From assembly GCA_015067825.1 (NCBI GenBank), contig SVLQ01000006.1, forward strand, positions 62,001 to 126,000: 64,000 nt of DNA, in the 5' to 3' direction. Numbering within the stretch: the stretch's first letter is position 1; each line of letters opens with the position of its first letter. The notes below the pieces were generated by a model. That model saw nothing but the letters and a program-made list of their open reading frames with translations. It had not been told where the DNA came from and ran no database searches. This DNA is from Oscillospiraceae bacterium (GTDB taxonomy: Bacteria > Bacillota > Clostridia > Oscillospirales > QAMX01). Position numbers and translations under genes: made by a program. Shown here piece by piece: positions 15,719 to 23,618 of this stretch.

Positions 15719-16393
15719 ATGAAACAACTGGAAATTTGCAACGTGAGTTATTCGTATACCGCCAAAGCCACGCCCGCGCTCGACGATGTGAGCGCAAGCT
15801 TCATCCCCGGCAAGCTCTATGCAATCGTCGGCCGTTCGGGCTGCGGCAAAACGACCTTGCTGTCGCTGCTCGCGGGGCTCGACCGCCCCGGCGAAGGGAA
15901 AATCCTGCTCGACGGCGAAGATATCGCACAGTTGAATGCGAAAAAATGGCGCACCGAGCTCGTTTCGCAGGTGTATCAGGATTACAATTTGCTGCCGTTT
16001 TTGACCTCGGTGGAAAATGTCGCGCTGTGTTTGCGGCTGAAGAACGTTCCTGCCAAGGAGAGCCGCAGAATCGCCGAAGAAAAGCTCCGGCTCGTCGGGT
16101 TGGATGAGACGTACTTCAAACGTTTCCCGGCGACGATGTCGGGCGGGCAGCAGCAGCGCGTTTCGATTGCGCGGGCACTGGCGATGGAGACGAAGATTCT
16201 CCTTGCCGACGAGCCGACGGGCAACCTCGACAGCGAAAACAGCGATATGATCGTCAAGATCCTCGCAGAGCTTGCGCACGAGCAGAATTACTGCGTGATC
16301 GTCGTCACCCATGACCGCGAGATCGCCGATCAGGCCGACATTGTCATGCGCATGCGCGACGGCAAGATCTTGGAAGTTGTGGAAAATCGGTAG
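15719..16393 (+). CDS. ABC transporter ATP-binding protein (MacB/LolD type)
   Basis: 224 residues; ATG 15719 after GGAAGGAG. Walker A GRSGCGKTT at residues 38-46, Q-loop in VYQDYNLLPFLT, signature MSGGQQQRVSIARAL, Walker B ILLADEPTGNLDSEN and H-loop VTHD are all intact, the usual features of the MJ0796/LolD/MacB-type ATPase that partners FtsX-like permeases. It energises the two preceding permeases. The last gene of the unit; the protein ends with a D-loop-distal region typical in length. Confidence 0.93.
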   Translation: MKQLEICNVSYSYTAKATPALDDVSASFIPGKLYAIVGRSGCGKTTLLSLLAGLDRPGEGKILLDGEDIAQLNAKKWRTELVSQVYQDYNLLPFLTSVENVALCLRLKNVPAKESRRIAEEKLRLVGLDETYFKRFPATMSGGQQQRVSIARALAMETKILLADEPTGNLDSENSDMIVKILAELAHEQNYCVIVVTHDREIADQADIVMRMRDGKILEVVENR

Positions 16394-16442
16394 GATACCG
16401 TTTGGCGTGAGCATCATACCGCCAACGCGTGTGTAAACAAAA

Positions 16443-16479
16443 GAGGCGGGAGCATTCCGGTTCAGAATGCTCCCGCCTC
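16443..16479. terminator. Terminator between convergent genes
   Basis: A perfect 15-bp stem (16443-16457 with 16465-16479). The T-rich tail (TTTTGTTT) is on the minus strand, so it chiefly ends the gene at 16497-17852; the exporter operon converges on it. Confidence 0.85.
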
Positions 16480-16496
16480 CTGTTATCGTATTTTGA

Positions 16497-17852
16497 TTAT
16501 TCGAATTCGTACGCCGAAACCAGGCGTGCAAGGTTATGCGAGTCTTTTTCCGGGTTGAAGGGACCACCCTGCAGTTGGTGATAGGTGACCTCTTCTTCGC
16601 CGTTTTTCACGCGGAAAACCACGGTGTAGTCGGCAGCGAGATAGAAGCGGTCGCGATCGTAATACTTGCAGAGAACGGCATAGTGCTCGCGGCGCACCTT
16701 GTGCGTACGCAGGCGGCTTTGCGGGATCAGAACGGTTTCGGCGCGGGCATAGGAATAGATATTTTCGTTGCGGTTGGCAAGGTGATGTGCCGCCTGCAGA
16801 TACGTCGCGGAGAGCGCCTCGGGAGCATAATAACGAACCAGAACGTCGCCGTTGATCTCGTCGGCATCGCCTAAGAGCAGGCAGGTGCTGCCATCGAACG
16901 CAAGCTTTACGACCGTTGACGTCGTGTTCAGGCCGCGGAGATGCGCGCCGTTTTCCGTCTGCTCGTAGATCATATCTTCCTGCGTGTCCAACACCTCAAC
17001 GGTAAGGTTATCGAAGTGGAAAACCTGACCGGTATGCGCTTTCATGTAGCGCGCACCCTTGCAGTAGGTTCTGAGGCGCTGCATGCGGTCGTTCCAATAA
17101 TGGTTGATAAAGCGTTCGTAATGTTCCGGCGCGATATCGAGGTATTCCATGTGCGGGAAGTTATAGAGCACACGCTCAACCTTCAAGACGTCGCCGTGGC
17201 AAGCCATAAAGTTAATGAAGAAATCCATATGGTCGTTGTGGGCATGGGTGCAGAACCAACAGGCAATCGTCATTTGCTCACCGTCGGAGGTTCCGGTGAG
17301 TTCGCGCAGGCGGGCCAGCAGTTCGGCAAACGCTTCGTCGGTGCACTGGGCATCTTCACCGCCGTCGACGACGAAGAGCTTATTGTTGTGCATACGCACG
17401 ACGTAGAGCATACCGCAGGTGGAAACCCGGTCGCGCACCGGGGGATCGCCCTGGAAGAGGCCGAACTGCATCAGTTCGGTATCCTCACGGGTGCCCGGTT
17501 CCTCGGCTTCACCGACGTATTCGGCGTAGGTGGAGGAAGCGGTATCGAGGATGATGCGGGCCTGACCGGCGCGCTTCATAAAGTAGGCGTAGACGAGCGT
17601 TTCGCCCTTGATATATTCACGGAAGTTGCCGTAGGCGGTATCGCGGGAAAAACCGCCGGTAAAGCCCGCCGCTTCGAGTTCGCCGCAGTAGGCGAGGAAG
17701 GCAGTCGCGGACGTGTCGTTGACCAGATGCATCAGCGATGTCGATTCAAACGATTCGTCGTACAGGCCGCCGCCGACCGTAAAGAGCTCGTCAAACAGCA
17801 CGCCGTCGGTATAGGCGGGAACACCGTTCAGTTGCCAATTCAAAGTTTTCAT
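16497..17852 (-). CDS. Metallo-beta-lactamase-fold hydrolase
   Basis: 451 residues, ATG 17852 after GAGAGGTAG. An N-terminal domain of about 140 residues of unknown type precedes an MBL domain. CGMLYVVRMHNNKLFVVDGG is the first strand pair with the conserved Asp, THAHNDHMD (residues 202-210) is the HxHxDH metal motif, LLGDADE supplies a later Asp, and LQAAHH a late His. ComEC-like and competence-type MBL proteins have this STVVKLAF..LLLGD pattern. The substrate is unknown. No signal peptide, so cytoplasmic. A second gene of the same layout begins at 63182, with its own MBL motif and the same YNFP segment. Monocistronic with a strong promoter and terminator. Confidence 0.85.
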   Translation of the reverse strand: MKTLNWQLNGVPAYTDGVLFDELFTVGGGLYDESFESTSLMHLVNDTSATAFLAYCGELEAAGFTGGFSRDTAYGNFREYIKGETLVYAYFMKRAGQARIILDTASSTYAEYVGEAEEPGTREDTELMQFGLFQGDPPVRDRVSTCGMLYVVRMHNNKLFVVDGGEDAQCTDEAFAELLARLRELTGTSDGEQMTIACWFCTHAHNDHMDFFINFMACHGDVLKVERVLYNFPHMEYLDIAPEHYERFINHYWNDRMQRLRTYCKGARYMKAHTGQVFHFDNLTVEVLDTQEDMIYEQTENGAHLRGLNTTSTVVKLAFDGSTCLLLGDADEINGDVLVRYYAPEALSATYLQAAHHLANRNENIYSYARAETVLIPQSRLRTHKVRREHYAVLCKYYDRDRFYLAADYTVVFRVKNGEEEVTYHQLQGGPFNPEKDSHNLARLVSAYEFE

Positions 17853-17887
17853 AGGCTACCTCTCGTTTCGATTTTATTTTCATTGGT

Positions 17888-17916
17888 ATTATATCACGCT
17901 TTTTTGTTCCGCGCAA
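17888..17916 (-). promoter_or_regulatory. Promoter of the MBL-fold gene
   Basis: TTGCGC (17911-17916), 17 bases, TATAAT (17888-17893) on the minus strand, 35 bases before the start codon. Confidence 0.8.
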
Positions 17917-17949
17917 GTATGCTTGCGGCACGAAAGTATTTTTCCGCTC

Positions 17950-17977
17950 TTGCAATTTTCCGCGATTTGACTATACT
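17950..17977 (+). promoter_or_regulatory. Promoter of the NatAB-like exporter genes
   Basis: TTGCAA (17950-17955), 16 bases, TATACT (17972-17977). A short palindromic stretch ACTATAAGTATACT follows the -10 box and could bind a repressor. Confidence 0.6.
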
Positions 17978-18010
17978 ATAAGTATACTCTCCAAAAAGAA
18001 GGAACAGCCT

Positions 18011-18898
18011 ATGAAACTTGAACTCTCGGCGATCGAAAAAAGCTTCGGCGCCAAGCACGTTTTGAAAGGGATCTCGCTCTGCGCCGAAGGCGGCAAGGCG
18101 TTTGGCCTGCTCGGCCGCAACGGTGCGGGCAAAACGACTACGATCCGCATTTTAATGAACGTTTTTCCCGCCGACGCCGGTGAGATCCGCTTCGACGGCA
18201 AACCGATCGACTACCGCACCGTGCACTTTGGCTACCTGCCGGAGGAGCGCGGGCTTTACCCCAAGAAAAAGATCATCGACCAGCTCGTCTACTTCGCCGA
18301 GCTGAAAGGGATGCGCCGCGCCGAGGCAATCCGTGCTGCCGACTACTGGCTCGACCGTTTAGAGATGAGCGAATACCGCAACAAGCGGCTCGACACGCTC
18401 TCAAAGGGCAACCAGCAAAAGATCCAGCTCGTGACCGCCCTCGCCCACGACCCCGAGATCATTATCCTCGACGAGCCGTTTTCCGGGCTCGACCCGGTCA
18501 ACGCCCTGCTTTTGAAGGACGTTGTGCGCGGGGAGATCGCAAAGGGCAAGATCGTTTTGTTCTCGAGCCACCAGATGAACTACATTGAAGAATTCTGTGA
18601 TTCGATCGCCATCTTAAACGACGGTCAGGTCGTTTTGAGCGGGGAGCTCGGCGAGATCAAGCGCAGTTATCCGCGCAACCGCCTCGTCGTGCGCTCTCCG
18701 CAGCTGCCGGCGATCGCCGAAGCCTTCGGGAACCGCGCGGAAATCCGCGGCAGCGAACTTCTCCTCACGCTCGATGCGCCCGAACAAAAGCAGGAAACCA
18801 TCGGCCGTCTGAACGCCGCGTTCGACATCGACGAGGTGAAGGTCTTTGAGCCCTCGCTCAACGATATCTTCGTTGAATACGCGGGCGAAAGAGTTTGA
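18011..18898 (+). CDS. ABC transporter ATP-binding protein, NatA-like
   Basis: 295 residues; ATG 18011 after AAGAAGGAAC. Walker A GRNGAGKTT (residues 35-43), signature LSKGNQQKIQLV (SKGNQQK instead of SGGxxQR, usual in the NatA/EcsA/DRA group), Walker B IIILDEPFSGLDP and switch SSHQM are present. The C-terminal ~80 residues form the accessory region seen in ABC-2-type exporter ATPases with DUF4162 (ending EPSLNDIFVEY). It pairs with the permease that starts 14 bases downstream. Likely an efflux pump (sodium, antibiotic or peptide); substrate unknown. Confidence 0.92.
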   Translation: MKLELSAIEKSFGAKHVLKGISLCAEGGKAFGLLGRNGAGKTTTIRILMNVFPADAGEIRFDGKPIDYRTVHFGYLPEERGLYPKKKIIDQLVYFAELKGMRRAEAIRAADYWLDRLEMSEYRNKRLDTLSKGNQQKIQLVTALAHDPEIIILDEPFSGLDPVNALLLKDVVRGEIAKGKIVLFSSHQMNYIEEFCDSIAILNDGQVVLSGELGEIKRSYPRNRLVVRSPQLPAIAEAFGNRAEIRGSELLLTLDAPEQKQETIGRLNAAFDIDEVKVFEPSLNDIFVEYAGERV

Positions 18899-18912
18899 AA
18901 GGAGGGATAGTC

Positions 18913-20148
18913 ATGCGCCAATTTCGCAAGATTGTGCGGTTTGAATTAAAAAATTACATGACCAACAAGGTCTTCGTGGGGATCACGTTGTTTGCCGTGA
19001 TCGCGATCGCCGTCGTGATGTTCTTCCCTCGGCTGACCGAGGCCATCGGTTCCGACACTCCCGCCACCGACAGCACCCGCTCCGTCATGCTCGTCTCCGC
19101 TGACGAATCGATCGCTATGCCGATTGAGGCTTCGTTTGCCGCCGCATTCCCCGACTACGACGTGCGCCTCGCCGCAAACGACCGCGCAGAAATCGAAGCA
19201 CAGATCGTTGCCGGCGAGGCCGAATGCGCGTTTTGCTTCGATTCGCTGACCTCCTACACCTATTTTGTCAACAACCTCTCGATGTACGACGCCAACACCG
19301 CCATCGCCGACGAGGTGCTCCGCACGCTCTACCAAACGCAGGAGATGACCGCGCACGGCATGAGCGCAGCGACGATACAGACCGTGCTCTCCGCACCGGT
19401 CGCACACGAGACCGTTATGCTCGGCAAAGACCAGATGCAGAACTTTTTCTACACGTACATCATGATCTTCGCGCTGTACATGGTGATCTTGCTCTACGGA
19501 CAGATGGTCGCGAGCAACGTCGCCACCGAAAAGAGCTCGCGGGCGATGGAGCTTCTCGTCACAAGCGCCGACCCCGTAAGCATGATGTTCGGCAAGGTGA
19601 TCGCATCGTGTCTGGCCGGGCTCGTGCAACTGGTCGTGATCTTCGGCTCGTCGCTCCTCTGCTTCCACGCCAACCGCGCCTATTGGGGCGAGGACGGCAT
19701 GATGGCATCGTTCTTCAACATTCCCCTTGATCTGGTGGGCTACATGCTCCTCTTCTTCGTCCTCGGATTTTTCATCTACGCCTTCCTCTACGGCGCGGTC
19801 GGTTCGACCGTCTCCAAGCTTGAGGACATCAACACGGCGGTCATGCCGATCACGATGCTGTTTATCGCCGGATTTTTCGTCGTCATTTTCTCGATGGCTT
19901 CCGGCAGCGTCGATACCACGCTTGTAAAAGTCTGCTCCTTCATCCCCTTCACCGCGCCGATGGCGATGTTCACGCGCATCGCGATGAGCACAGTGCCCGC
20001 TTGGGAGATCGCCCTTTCCGTTCTGATCCTCGCCGGATCGGTGGTCGGCGTCGGCGTGCTCGCCGCCAAGATCTACCGCATCGGCGTGCTCCTCTACGGC
20101 ACGCGGCCCAAGCCCGGCGCGATTCTGAAAGCGCTCCGCCGCGCCTGA
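18913..20148 (+). CDS. ABC-2-type permease, NatB-like
   Basis: 411 residues from ATG 18913, chosen because AAAGGAGGG lies eight bases upstream; a TTG at 18895 in the same frame would swallow that site. One membrane helix near the N-terminus (VFVGITLFAVIAIAVVMFF), an extracytoplasmic domain of ~150 residues (with DNRAEIEAQIVAGEAECAF-like beta/alpha segments), then five helices at the C-terminus (YIMIFALYMVILLYGQMVASNVATEKSSRAMELL is the gate-helix signature of ABC-2 permeases). This is the NatB/YhaP architecture (PF12698). Partner of the ATPase just upstream. Confidence 0.9.
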   Translation: MRQFRKIVRFELKNYMTNKVFVGITLFAVIAIAVVMFFPRLTEAIGSDTPATDSTRSVMLVSADESIAMPIEASFAAAFPDYDVRLAANDRAEIEAQIVAGEAECAFCFDSLTSYTYFVNNLSMYDANTAIADEVLRTLYQTQEMTAHGMSAATIQTVLSAPVAHETVMLGKDQMQNFFYTYIMIFALYMVILLYGQMVASNVATEKSSRAMELLVTSADPVSMMFGKVIASCLAGLVQLVVIFGSSLLCFHANRAYWGEDGMMASFFNIPLDLVGYMLLFFVLGFFIYAFLYGAVGSTVSKLEDINTAVMPITMLFIAGFFVVIFSMASGSVDTTLVKVCSFIPFTAPMAMFTRIAMSTVPAWEIALSVLILAGSVVGVGVLAAKIYRIGVLLYGTRPKPGAILKALRRA

Positions 20149-20256
20149 TTTTTCCCGGTGCAACCGATAGTTGCGGCCTTGGAAAGTGCGGTTGGTGGAT
20201 TTTGGCTGCGTTTTGTGCGATAATTTTGTCAGCAAACACGAAGGGATGACTTCAGG

Positions 20257-21333
20257 ATGAAAAAGGAGAAGAGAAAGATGCTTGGTTTGATCGGTGCGAT
20301 CGTTTCGGGAACGCTACTTGTCGCCTGCATTGCCGCATGGCTGTGTGGCTTCGATTTTTCACGGCTTTGGCGTCCGTTTGTCGCCGAGTATGAAACAAAG
20401 CAGTATCCAATCGAGTCCGCGTTTTCTGCAATCGAGATCTCCGTCAGCAGTGCCGACGTTTCGATCCAACTCTCGACCGACGGTGCGGCGCGGCTGACGA
20501 CCCGCGAAAACGAGGATCACCGCTTTGCCGTGCGCGTGGAAAACGGCGTTCTGCGCATCACGTGCGAGACCGAGCGCATTTGGTCGATTGGTATCGATAC
20601 AGGCCCGCGCATGACCCTTGCGCTGCCTGCAGCGGAATACGCCGCGCTGACCGTGCGCGCAAGCTCCGGCGATATCGGAGTTGCGGCCGGACTCACGTTC
20701 GGCGAGACGTTGCTGGAGACCTCCAGCGGCGATATCGAAAGCTTTGCGGCCGCTCGTGGGCTGACCGCAGTCACCTCCAGCGGCGACCTGACCATTGAAA
20801 ACGCCGGCGGACAAATTTCCGCGAAGGCTACGAGCGGCGATCTTTTGCTCAGAAATCTGACCCCCACCTCGCTGGCCGCCAAAACGACCAGCGGCGATCT
20901 GGCTGCCGAAAACGTGCAGGCAGACGGTGCCGTCTCCTGCAAGAGCACCAGCGGTGACGTTACTTTGAGCGAAATCACGGGCAGCTCCGTCGATTCTTCC
21001 ACGACCAGCGGCGAACAAAGCCTGCGCTCCGTGCGCGCCGGCTCGGTTTCGGCACAGGCTTCGAGCGGAGACATCGAACTCTCCGACGTGATCGCCGACG
21101 GCAGGCTTTCTGCCGCGACCACCAGCGGCGACATTTCCCTCACGCGCGCCGACGGCGGCGAGCTCGCGCTCGAATCTACCAGCGGCGACGTTCACGGCAG
21201 CCTTTGCTCGCCGAAATACTACGACGCCCGCTCCAACTCCGGCTCGATCTCGCTCCCCTCGCCCGATCCCAACGGCGGCCTCTGCTGCGTCCGCACCACC
21301 AGCGGTGACATCCACCTGACGATCCAGCCGTAG
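20257..21333 (+). CDS. DUF4097-family protein with 12 SGD-type beta-solenoid repeats
   Basis: 358 residues from ATG 20257; an ATG at 20278 preceded by AAGGAGA is an alternative start. One N-terminal membrane segment (about residues 9-30) anchors an extracytoplasmic domain. From residue 137 to 352 a motif of the type [ST]SGD[ILV]xL recurs about every 20 residues, 12 times (one unit degenerate as TSGEQSL, one as NSGSISL). This is the DUF4097/DUF2807 adhesin-type right-handed beta-solenoid (PF13349). In many Firmicutes such proteins accompany DUF1700/PadR genes in envelope-stress modules; here the neighbour is a NatAB-like exporter, separated by 108 bases. Role unknown, likely cell-surface. Confidence 0.85.
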   Translation: MKKEKRKMLGLIGAIVSGTLLVACIAAWLCGFDFSRLWRPFVAEYETKQYPIESAFSAIEISVSSADVSIQLSTDGAARLTTRENEDHRFAVRVENGVLRITCETERIWSIGIDTGPRMTLALPAAEYAALTVRASSGDIGVAAGLTFGETLLETSSGDIESFAAARGLTAVTSSGDLTIENAGGQISAKATSGDLLLRNLTPTSLAAKTTSGDLAAENVQADGAVSCKSTSGDVTLSEITGSSVDSSTTSGEQSLRSVRAGSVSAQASSGDIELSDVIADGRLSAATTSGDISLTRADGGELALESTSGDVHGSLCSPKYYDARSNSGSISLPSPDPNGGLCCVRTTSGDIHLTIQP

Positions 21334-21349
21334 TTTTTTCTAAAAATCC

Positions 21350-21388
21350 GCACAGCCGCACCAAAACCGGTGCGGCTGTGCTTGTTTT
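21350..21388 (+). terminator. Terminator after the DUF4097 gene
   Basis: A perfect 13-bp stem (21350-21362 with 21369-21381), then TTGTTTTT. Its tail doubles as the -35 region of the next promoter. Confidence 0.85.
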
Positions 21389-21410
21389 TACCGGTATTTT
21401 ATCGTATAAT
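21382..21410 (+). promoter_or_regulatory. Promoter of the GH106-like gene
   Basis: TTGTTT (21382-21387), 17 bases, TATAAT (21405-21410), 33 bases upstream of the start codon. Confidence 0.65.
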
Positions 21411-21442
21411 ACTGTCGAAAGCATAAAAGGAGGGGATCTGCT

Positions 21443-23260
21443 ATGTCAGAGCACTTATTGGATGAATTTCTCCACCCGTCGGCCGAGTTTTCGCCGATGC
21501 CGTTTTGGTTTTGGAACGACGAGCTCGACGAGACCGAGATCGCCGCACAGATGGCGGAATTCCGCGCCAAGGGCGTGGACGGCTTCGTGATCCATCCGCG
21601 GCTCGGGCTGCCGGAAAGCATCCCCTACATGGGCGAGCGTTGGCTCACTTGCGTCCGCTTCGCCGTCGACGAGGCCGCGCGCACCGGCATGCGGGTCATC
21701 CTCTACGACGAAGCGATGTACCCCTCCGGCTCGTGCCACGGCGAGGTCGTGCGCAAAAATCCGGAGTTTACCGCGCAAGGGCTCTTTTTGCGCGAGGAGC
21801 GAATGGACGGCGAGACCGTTCTCACGACCGTCACCGCAGACGGCGCGGTCCGATTCCTGACCACCGGCCCGACCGGCGGCACGATCCGCGGCGTCCATTT
21901 CGGCGAAGATGACGGCCAGCCCGGCGCACCGCCGGCGGCAGACCTTTTGAACCCTGCGGCGGTGGCGAAATTCATCGAGCTGACGCACGAGCGCTACTAC
22001 CGCGCCCTCGGCGACACCTTTGGCAAAACGGTCATCGGCATCTTCACCGACGAACCGTCGCTGCGCGGCAGAGGCGCCAAAAAAGGCGCACTCCCCTGGA
22101 CGCACGATTTCGCCGAGGAACTGGCAGCGCGCGGCGTCACACTCGAAGAGCTCGCCTACCTCTTTACCCAGGCAGAGCTTCCGCGCGCCAAAGAGGTGCG
22201 CGAGATCTACGATCACCTCGTCTACGACCGTCTGCGTGCGGGGTACTACGGCCAGATCGCCGCATGGTGCCGCGCACATGAGATCGCTTTCCTCGGCCAT
22301 CCCGGCGGCAGCACCGATATCGGCCTGCTCAAAGAGTTCGATATCCCCTGCCAGGATATCGTTTGGCGCTACGTCGCCCCCGGCGAACCTTCCGCCCTCG
22401 TCGGCGGCCACAGCACGATGGGCAAATGCGCTTCCGACAGCGCGCGTCACGCCCAAAAACGGCGCAACGGGAACGAATGCTTCGGTTGCTGCGGCCATAT
22501 CGACGATCCGTTCAAGTTCACCTACGAGGACATGAAATGGTACCTCGACTGGCTCTTTGTGCGCGGATGCAACCTCGTCATCCCACACGCTTTCTACTAT
22601 TCCGTCCGCGGCGAGCGCAAAAACGAGCGACCGCCAGAGGTCGGCACGCGTTCGGAGTTCTGGGACAGATACAAAACCGTTTCCGACTACGTCAAGCGCT
22701 GTTCGGCGATCAACACCGACAGCGTCAACGTTACCGACGTTGCGATCCTCTGCGTGCGCGATGATCTCCCTTATTGGGCGGCGAAAGTGCTTTTTGAGCA
22801 TCAAATTGAGTTCAACTACCTCGAAGCCGATCTGCTGTCCGGCTGCTTGCTTGCCGACGGCGCCTGCACGATCGCCGCACAGCGCTACCGCGTGATCATC
22901 GCTGACGGTGCACTCCCGGCAGAGACAGAGGCATTCCTCTCCCGCTTTGCCGCAGTTGGCGGCACCGTGCTCCGTTTCGCCGATCTTACCGAGGCAGCGT
23001 TTGCCCAAGCCGTGCGCACGCACAGTCAGACGGTGCTCGCGTTCGATCCCGCTCCGGACTTGCGCATCTCACGCGTGCGAAAACACGGCGCCGACGTCGT
23101 TTTCTGCGCAAACGAAGGCGAAGAGACCGTTTCGACCACGCTCCACCATCCCGTTTCCGCCGTGCTCGATGCCGAAGAGGGCACGATCACACCCTGCAGC
23201 GGCGACCGTTTTTCCCTGACGCTGTCGCCGCGCAAAAGCCTGCATTTGATCCTCGCCTGA
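21443..23260 (+). CDS. Putative glycoside hydrolase, GH106-like (alpha-L-rhamnosidase-related)
   Basis: 605 residues; ATG 21443 after AAAGGAGGGG. The N-terminal part PMPFWFWNDELDETEIAAQ, GVDGFVIHPRLGLPESIPYMGERW and ILYDEAMYPSGSCHGEV is the barrel signature of GH106 and related rhamnosidase-type hydrolases. GIFTDEPSLRGRG (about residue 196) and a later QDIVWRYVAPGEP hold candidate acidic residues. A Rossmann-like second domain follows (AILCVRDDLPYWAAKVLFEHQIEFNYLE, as in beta-galactosidase trimerisation domains), and a short beta C-terminus. No signal peptide, so cytoplasmic, and shorter than classical GH106 enzymes (about 900-1100). Alternatively it belongs to a nearby unclassified family. 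Monocistronic. Confidence 0.7.
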   Translation: MSEHLLDEFLHPSAEFSPMPFWFWNDELDETEIAAQMAEFRAKGVDGFVIHPRLGLPESIPYMGERWLTCVRFAVDEAARTGMRVILYDEAMYPSGSCHGEVVRKNPEFTAQGLFLREERMDGETVLTTVTADGAVRFLTTGPTGGTIRGVHFGEDDGQPGAPPAADLLNPAAVAKFIELTHERYYRALGDTFGKTVIGIFTDEPSLRGRGAKKGALPWTHDFAEELAARGVTLEELAYLFTQAELPRAKEVREIYDHLVYDRLRAGYYGQIAAWCRAHEIAFLGHPGGSTDIGLLKEFDIPCQDIVWRYVAPGEPSALVGGHSTMGKCASDSARHAQKRRNGNECFGCCGHIDDPFKFTYEDMKWYLDWLFVRGCNLVIPHAFYYSVRGERKNERPPEVGTRSEFWDRYKTVSDYVKRCSAINTDSVNVTDVAILCVRDDLPYWAAKVLFEHQIEFNYLEADLLSGCLLADGACTIAAQRYRVIIADGALPAETEAFLSRFAAVGGTVLRFADLTEAAFAQAVRTHSQTVLAFDPAPDLRISRVRKHGADVVFCANEGEETVSTTLHHPVSAVLDAEEGTITPCSGDRFSLTLSPRKSLHLILA

Positions 23261-23268
23261 CCGATCGC

Positions 23269-23312
23269 ATCAGACGGGACTTGAACCCACAGGAAAAGTC
23301 CCGTCTGATTTT
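23269..23312 (+). terminator. Terminator carrying an inverted tRNA-Leu T-arm fragment
   Basis: A 14-bp stem (23269-23282 with 23296-23309) followed by TTTTG. Bases 23273-23291 are the exact reverse complement of 19 bases of the tRNA-Leu gene (23466-23484) that lies 115 bases downstream. Confidence 0.75.
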
Positions 23313-23343
23313 GAAAAAAGAACATCTTTTTTCAAAAAGGCGC

Positions 23344-23372
23344 TTGACAAAGGTTTTGGCTTATGGTATAAT
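23344..23372 (+). promoter_or_regulatory. Promoter of tRNA-Leu
   Basis: Perfect TTGACA (23344-23349), 17 bases ending TTATGG, perfect TATAAT (23367-23372). Confidence 0.9.
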
Positions 23373-23407
23373 TTCTGTTGTTCGATAGCGTCGAACGAAT
23401 TTCATAT

Positions 23408-23494
23408 GCGGATGTGGCGGAATTGGCAGACGCGCTAGATTCAGGTTCTAGTGAATGCAAGTTCATGTGGGTTCAAGTCCCGTCATCCGCACCA
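23408..23494 (+). tRNA. tRNA-Leu (anticodon CAG)
   Basis: 87 bases including an encoded CCA. The acceptor stem GCGGATG pairs with CATCCGC (23484-23490), discriminator A. The anticodon stem CTAGA/TCTAG carries loop TTCAGGT with anticodon CAG at 23442-23444, reading CUG. A long variable arm (GTGAATGCAAGTTCAT region) marks a class II tRNA, and the T-arm loop is GTTCAAGTC. CUG is a common Leu codon in the genes here. Confidence 0.95.
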
Positions 23495-23495
23495 G

Positions 23496-23527
23496 AAAAA
23501 AGCACTTGCAATCGCAAGTGCTTTTTT
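23496..23527 (+). terminator. Terminator of tRNA-Leu
   Basis: Stem AAAAAAGCACTTGC (23496-23509) with 23514-23527, loop AATC, ending in six T. Confidence 0.9.
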
Positions 23528-23574
23528 CTATTCTATCCGGCCGGAGATTTCTTTCCAACCTTTCAAAATACAAA

Positions 23575-23614
23575 CCGACAGCGTAGAGAAAACGCTCTAC
23601 GCTGTCGGTTTTTT
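23575..23614. terminator. Terminator at the end of the NifS-ThiI-CinA operon
   Basis: A perfect 14-bp stem (23575-23588 with 23595-23608). T-rich tracts flank both sides, so it serves the minus-strand operon ending at 23619 and can also stop plus-strand transcripts. Confidence 0.8.
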
Positions 23615-23618
23615 GTTG

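Noticed and set aside
14729..16567. 612-residue minus-strand frame opposite the FtsX permease and ATPase genes
   Set aside because: It is antisense to two genes with clear motifs, and has no ribosome binding site or known domain.
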